Shown piece after piece: positions 60,606-64,000 of a stretch of DNA of 64,000 nt. This DNA is from Chryseobacterium sp. KACC 21268 (GTDB lineage: Bacteria > Bacteroidota > Bacteroidia > Flavobacteriales > Weeksellaceae). The stretch lies in NCBI GenBank assembly GCA_028736075.1, contig CP117875.1, positions 1,054,001 through 1,118,000 of the forward strand, written 5' to 3'. The notes beneath the pieces are model-generated. The model was not told where the DNA came from, did not search any database, and saw only the letters and a list, made by a program, of their open reading frames with translations. The first letter of the stretch is position 1. Each line of letters starts with the position of its first letter. Made by a program: the position numbers and the translations under genes.

Positions 60606-61733
60606 ATGCATGCCGACGAAAAAATTAATACTTCCAATAATCAAAAGCTGTTTCAGAGAATTTGGCTGTTTTTTTTGATAATAATCGTCGCGGGCTACAC
60701 TTATTTTTTTTACCAACTTTATCTTGAGTCCGAAGCTGAAATCACAAGATGGTCCATCTCTGACTGGCTGATCAATTACGAGGACGGAGGTTTCAAGAGA
60801 AGAGGATTGTCGGGTAGTATTTTATTCAAAATTCAGGATTTAACAGGCGTCCGTTTGCAATTTCTGGTCTTGATGTTACAAATCAGTTCGTATATTTTTT
60901 TCATATTTATAATCATCAGACAACTGATTAAAAAGACAGGTAAAGTATTTTTTATTAGTCTTCTGTTGTCACCATTTATCTTACTTTTTCCGGTTTGTAC
61001 TTATATTAATTCCGGGAGAAAAGAAATATTGTTAATTATTCTTCTGTATGGTTATGCTTTTTTGCCAAAGAGCAGATTGTATGACTGGCTGTGTTTTTCA
61101 GGTTTTATTTTGATGATCTTTTTCCACGAGCTGACGTTTTTCTATCTGCCATTTTTTCTTTGGATCCAATTTAAGAAATATGGTAAGCAGACTAGTTTAT
61201 CAACGGTTTTTGCGGAAATACTGATTGCAATTTTGGCAACGGGAATTATTTATTTTTATGGTGGTAATATCAATCAGGGAGAGAGTATTCAGTTGTTGAT
61301 GAATAGGGGAGTTACGCTGGGTACGAGTAATATTTTCACCGAGGAATTTGCGTATGATTTCAACCATATTTTGAAGTACAGATTATCGTATTTTGTTCAT
61401 TTGATTGAGTTTTCGATAATATTATTTCAGCTATATTTTTATGTTTTGAAATTCCAAAGATCATTATTCAGAGAGTTTTTGAGTTGGAGTTTATTTTCTT
61501 TGGTTTGGGTTTTACCGTTGTTTTATTTGGGCATAGATTGGTTCCGCTGGATTTATATTTTTTCGTGTTTTATGGTTTTAATGATTTTAATTCAGTCACC
61601 GGACAAAATGGAATCTGAGGTGGATTTTAATCAAAGGAAAAATCTTTGGCCTTTACTGATTACACCTTTTTCTCTGGTTCTGTTTTACTTTCATATGAAT
61701 CACGATGAGATTCTAAGGTTAATCGGATTCTAA
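60606..61733 (+). CDS. Polytopic membrane protein, possibly for surface glycan assembly
   Basis: 375 residues with about nine hydrophobic helices. The first external loop contains WLINYEDGGFKRRGLSGSIL, and a later loop YINSGRKEILLIILLYGYAF. I do not recognise the family with certainty; the layout recalls EpsG/Wzy-like or GT-C-like membrane proteins. It is divergent from the GT-C-like gene, suggesting a shared theme. The ATG at 60606 is the only suitable start. Confidence 0.62.
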   Translation: MHADEKINTSNNQKLFQRIWLFFLIIIVAGYTYFFYQLYLESEAEITRWSISDWLINYEDGGFKRRGLSGSILFKIQDLTGVRLQFLVLMLQISSYIFFIFIIIRQLIKKTGKVFFISLLLSPFILLFPVCTYINSGRKEILLIILLYGYAFLPKSRLYDWLCFSGFILMIFFHELTFFYLPFFLWIQFKKYGKQTSLSTVFAEILIAILATGIIYFYGGNINQGESIQLLMNRGVTLGTSNIFTEEFAYDFNHILKYRLSYFVHLIEFSIILFQLYFYVLKFQRSLFREFLSWSLFSLVWVLPLFYLGIDWFRWIYIFSCFMVLMILIQSPDKMESEVDFNQRKNLWPLLITPFSLVLFYFHMNHDEILRLIGF

Positions 61734-61841
61734 AGACAAATCTGTTGCATGTTAAAATTAATGATATATTGATTTCTCTAAGTATTAATTAGTTAGTTTT
61801 AAAACTCTAAATTTCTTAGATTTGTATCCATATTTCTTTCA

Positions 61842-62603
61842 ATGAAAAACAAGCTTTTTGGATTCGGACTCATTGGATTGCTGTTAGTTGGCTGCAAAAC
61901 GCCGCTCAATATTGCAAACATCCATACCGAGAAAAACATTTATATTACAGATCAGTTACCAAGTGACAAGGCCATGGACGCCATCATCCAGCCTTACAAA
62001 CACGAACTGGAAGGTAAAATGAATACCAAAATTTCCCATACCAATGTAGAACTTACCAAGTCGGGAGACAACAGCAATCTGGGAAATCTATTAGCAGATT
62101 ACACTTTTGAAGGTGCAGATGAGTGGGCGAAAAAAAATAATATTCCACCAGTAGATGCTGCGGTGATCAATATCGGCGGTATCAGAACCATTATTCCGAA
62201 AGGCGACATTCTTACCAAACAGATTTACGAAGTGATGCCTTTTGAAAACGAAATTGTCATTATCAAAATCAATGGAAAAGAAGTAGAAGGTTTGTTTGAT
62301 TATTATCTTAAAACACAAAAGAATAATCCGGTTTCACACCTCGTCATCGAGACAGAAAATGCAGGTATCTCAAGAAAATTAATCAACGGAAAAACCATCG
62401 ATCCGAATAAAACTTATTATATCGCAACATCCGATTATCTGGCTCTGGGCGGTGATAGTATGTTTTTCTTTGCGAAAGGCGAAACGATTTCTACTGGACT
62501 CAAAATGCGTGATCTTTTTCTGGAAAAATTCAAACAGAATCCAGAGATTGTAACACCCGATGATGTGAGATTAATCTTCAAAGACAAAAAAGTGCAGGAA
62601 TAA
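61842..62603 (+). CDS. Lipoprotein corresponding to the C-terminal domain of 5'-nucleotidases (UshA type)
   Basis: 253 residues. Lipobox LLLVGC (Cys19). The body equals the substrate-binding C-terminal domain of UshA: SGDNSNLGNLLADYTFEGAD, DAAVINIGGIRTIIPKGDI, IYEVMPFENEIVIIKINGKE and TYYIATSDYLALGGDSM. The catalytic metallophosphatase half is encoded by the next gene, whose ATG shares the final A of this stop codon (TAATG). A TAGATTTG -7-like box lies 17 bases before the start. Confidence 0.88.
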   Translation: MKNKLFGFGLIGLLLVGCKTPLNIANIHTEKNIYITDQLPSDKAMDAIIQPYKHELEGKMNTKISHTNVELTKSGDNSNLGNLLADYTFEGADEWAKKNNIPPVDAAVINIGGIRTIIPKGDILTKQIYEVMPFENEIVIIKINGKEVEGLFDYYLKTQKNNPVSHLVIETENAGISRKLINGKTIDPNKTYYIATSDYLALGGDSMFFFAKGETISTGLKMRDLFLEKFKQNPEIVTPDDVRLIFKDKKVQE

Positions 62604-63553
62604 TGAAAAGAAAAGAATTCTTAAAATACATGGGTGGCGGAAGTCTTGCTTTGACATTAGCTCCTAATCTTTTGCTCGCAGATCAGCTTGATCTACTGAA
62701 CAAAGAATCAAATTACAAATTGACGATTCTTCATACCAACGATCAGCACAGCCGCATTGAACCATTTGATGCTTCCTACACTAGAAATCCGAATCAGGGT
62801 GGCTTTGCAAGACGGGCGTCATTAATCAGTAAAATAAGAAGTGAAGAGAAGAATGTCTTGCTTCTGGATTCAGGCGATATTTTCCAGGGAACACCTTATT
62901 TTAATTTTTTTGGAGGTGAGTTGGAATTTAAACTAATGAGTATGATGCAATACGACGCATCTACGATGGGAAACCACGATTTTGACAATGGATTGGAAGG
63001 TTTTCTGAAAGTGTTACCCAATGCAAAATTTCCTTTCATCTGTTCCAATTATGATTTTAAAAACACTATTTTAGACGGGAAAACAGAAGCTTATAAGATT
63101 TTCACAAAAAATGGAATCAAAGTTGGAGTTTTTGCTGTAGGAATAGAACTGAATGGGCTGGTAGGAAAGAAGAATTATGCCGAAACCATTTATCATAATC
63201 CTATAGAAATTGCACAGCACTATTCAGATTTTCTTAGAAATGAGAAGAAGTGTGATTTGGTAATTTGTCTTTCCCACATTGGTTTTGATTACAAAGATGA
63301 GCCGGAGAAAATTTCGGATAAACATTTGGCTGCAAAAACCTCGGGTATAGATTTGATTTTAGGCGGACACACGCACACTTTTCTGGCAGAACCACTGACG
63401 TTTAAAAATAAAGACGATAAGAATGTGATTGTGAATCAAGTTGGTTGGGCCGGAATTTTATTAGGAAGACTGGATTTTTATTTTGACAAAAATAAGGATG
63501 TGAAAAATATTTCTTGGAATAATCAGTTAATAGATGAAAACATAATAGTTTAG
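62603..63553 (+). CDS. Metallophosphatase corresponding to the N-terminal domain of 5'-nucleotidases (UshA type)
   Basis: 316 residues. A signal-like start MKRKEFLKYMGGGSLALTLA resembles a Tat peptide with KR in place of RR. Metal-site blocks are ILHTNDQHSRIEP, LLDSGDIFQGTPYF, TMGNHDFDNG, CLSHIGFD and LGGHTHTF, all intact. Together with the upstream C-terminal-domain lipoprotein it would rebuild a full periplasmic 5'-nucleotidase. The order of the halves is the reverse of that in UshA. It is followed one base later by porZ. Confidence 0.9.
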   Translation: MKRKEFLKYMGGGSLALTLAPNLLLADQLDLLNKESNYKLTILHTNDQHSRIEPFDASYTRNPNQGGFARRASLISKIRSEEKNVLLLDSGDIFQGTPYFNFFGGELEFKLMSMMQYDASTMGNHDFDNGLEGFLKVLPNAKFPFICSNYDFKNTILDGKTEAYKIFTKNGIKVGVFAVGIELNGLVGKKNYAETIYHNPIEIAQHYSDFLRNEKKCDLVICLSHIGFDYKDEPEKISDKHLAAKTSGIDLILGGHTHTFLAEPLTFKNKDDKNVIVNQVGWAGILLGRLDFYFDKNKDVKNISWNNQLIDENIIV

Positions 63554-63554
63554 G

Positions 63555-64000
63555 ATGAAGAAAATTTTATTAATTATATCGTTTTTTATAACGCTATTCT
63601 CATACGCCCAAACCACCAAATGGAGCGATTTGTTCTCGTACAACAATGTGTTGACCATTCGGCAGGATAATGACAGATTGATTGCTGCGACCGAGAATGG
63701 GATTTTCTACTACAGCCCATCCACTGGCGAAATCACAAAACTGTCCAAGGCAAATGGTCTTCACGATGTAAAGATTTCTGCCTTCGATTACAATACTGCA
63801 ACACGAACTGGGATTGTTGGTTATCAAAATGGTTCTTTGGACGTCATTACACCAAATGGGATTTTCCTAATTGTTGATATTCCTATTGCAACCGGCTACA
63901 ACGGGAGCAAGAAGATAAATCATATTTCAATTAATGGTGATAGAGCTGTTATTTCCGTTGGATATGGCGTTTCTATTTTCAATATAGCGAGAAGAGAATT
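63555..64000 (+). CDS. porZ: Type IX secretion system protein PorZ, 3' part outside the window
   Basis: 148 codons visible from the ATG at 63555. Signal peptide about 1-19 (FFITLFSYAQ). The mature start TTKWSDLFSYNNVLTIRQDN and the following propeller strand AATENGIFYYSPSTGEITKL, then SKANGLHDVKISAF, match the beta-propeller region of PorZ. PorZ is a surface protein that brings anionic LPS to the PorU sortase in type IX secretion. It begins one base after the metallophosphatase stop, so the three genes likely form one unit. Confidence 0.85.
   Translation, partial: MKKILLIISFFITLFSYAQTTKWSDLFSYNNVLTIRQDNDRLIAATENGIFYYSPSTGEITKLSKANGLHDVKISAFDYNTATRTGIVGYQNGSLDVITPNGIFLIVDIPIATGYNGSKKINHISINGDRAVISVGYGVSIFNIARRE

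Overview
The window is a chromosomal segment of a low-GC, Gram-negative member of the Bacteroidota, most likely Flavobacteriia close to Chryseobacterium or Epilithonimonas. The grounds are: promoters of the Bacteroidota type (TTG, 19 bases, TAnnTTTG) in front of several genes; type IX secretion (the start of porZ at the right edge, and a C-terminal sorting-domain protein near 13.5 kb); a four-gene exbB-exbD-exbD-tonB operon; bacillithiol synthesis (bshB1); a PUR/DUF3276 protein; a DUF3667 protein; and malate:quinone oxidoreductase. No prophage, integrase, transposase gene, CRISPR array or recognisable defence system was seen. Most genes are core housekeeping or cell-envelope genes. The unusual material lies mainly in the spacers, which carry several families of dispersed or tandem repeats.

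Layout. 0-6.6 kb: partial mrp-type ATPase, a repeat-filled spacer, a serine hydrolase with a C-terminal glycogen-binding-like domain, a dicarboxylate symporter with a coupled small membrane protein, and an LpxH-like phosphoesterase paired with a glycosyltransferase. 6.6-14.6 kb: secreted and surface proteins (a large outer-membrane barrel, two BON-type proteins, a very repetitive beta-helix protein coupled to a sorting-domain protein, a lipoprotein). 14.6-22.9 kb: pncB, two membrane proteins, rplM-rpsI, rpsB, accA, gltX and a cupin. 22.9-30.8 kb: a tight leftward operon of rocD followed by seven glycosyltransferases. 30.8-38.9 kb: accC, accB, rpmF, the DUF177 gene, pdxA, ribE, a histidine kinase, trmN6, ftsE and rpmH. 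39-46 kb: waaA with a heptanucleotide repeat inside its coding region, hypothetical genes, a further glycosyltransferase and leuS. 46.4-52.3 kb: the TonB energising operon followed by a PstS-like lipoprotein and a TPR protein. 52.3-64 kb: bshB1, tRNA-His, DUF3276, an MsbA-like ABC exporter, a striking 21/22-bp tandem array, mqo, dapA, two divergent polytopic membrane proteins, a 5'-nucleotidase split over two genes, and porZ.

How the genes fit together. Envelope construction dominates: fatty acid supply (accA, accB, accC), lipid A and core steps (LpxH-like, waaA), nine to eleven glycosyltransferases or glycosyltransferase-like membrane proteins, an MsbA-like flippase, TonB energy transduction to outer-membrane barrels, and the PorZ component that links type IX cargo to anionic LPS. 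Ribosomal and tRNA-charging genes (rplM, rpsI, rpsB, rpmF, rpmH, gltX, leuS, tRNA-His) and cofactor genes (pncB, pdxA, ribE) are scattered between them.

The most promising undescribed features are: (1) a 324-bp intergenic array of 15 diverged units with a strict 21/22-bp period and an internal long inverted repeat, upstream of mqo; (2) a four-copy dispersed intergenic element with conserved ends and variable centres; and (3) five heptamer repeats inside waaA that could shift the reading frame of an LPS core gene.
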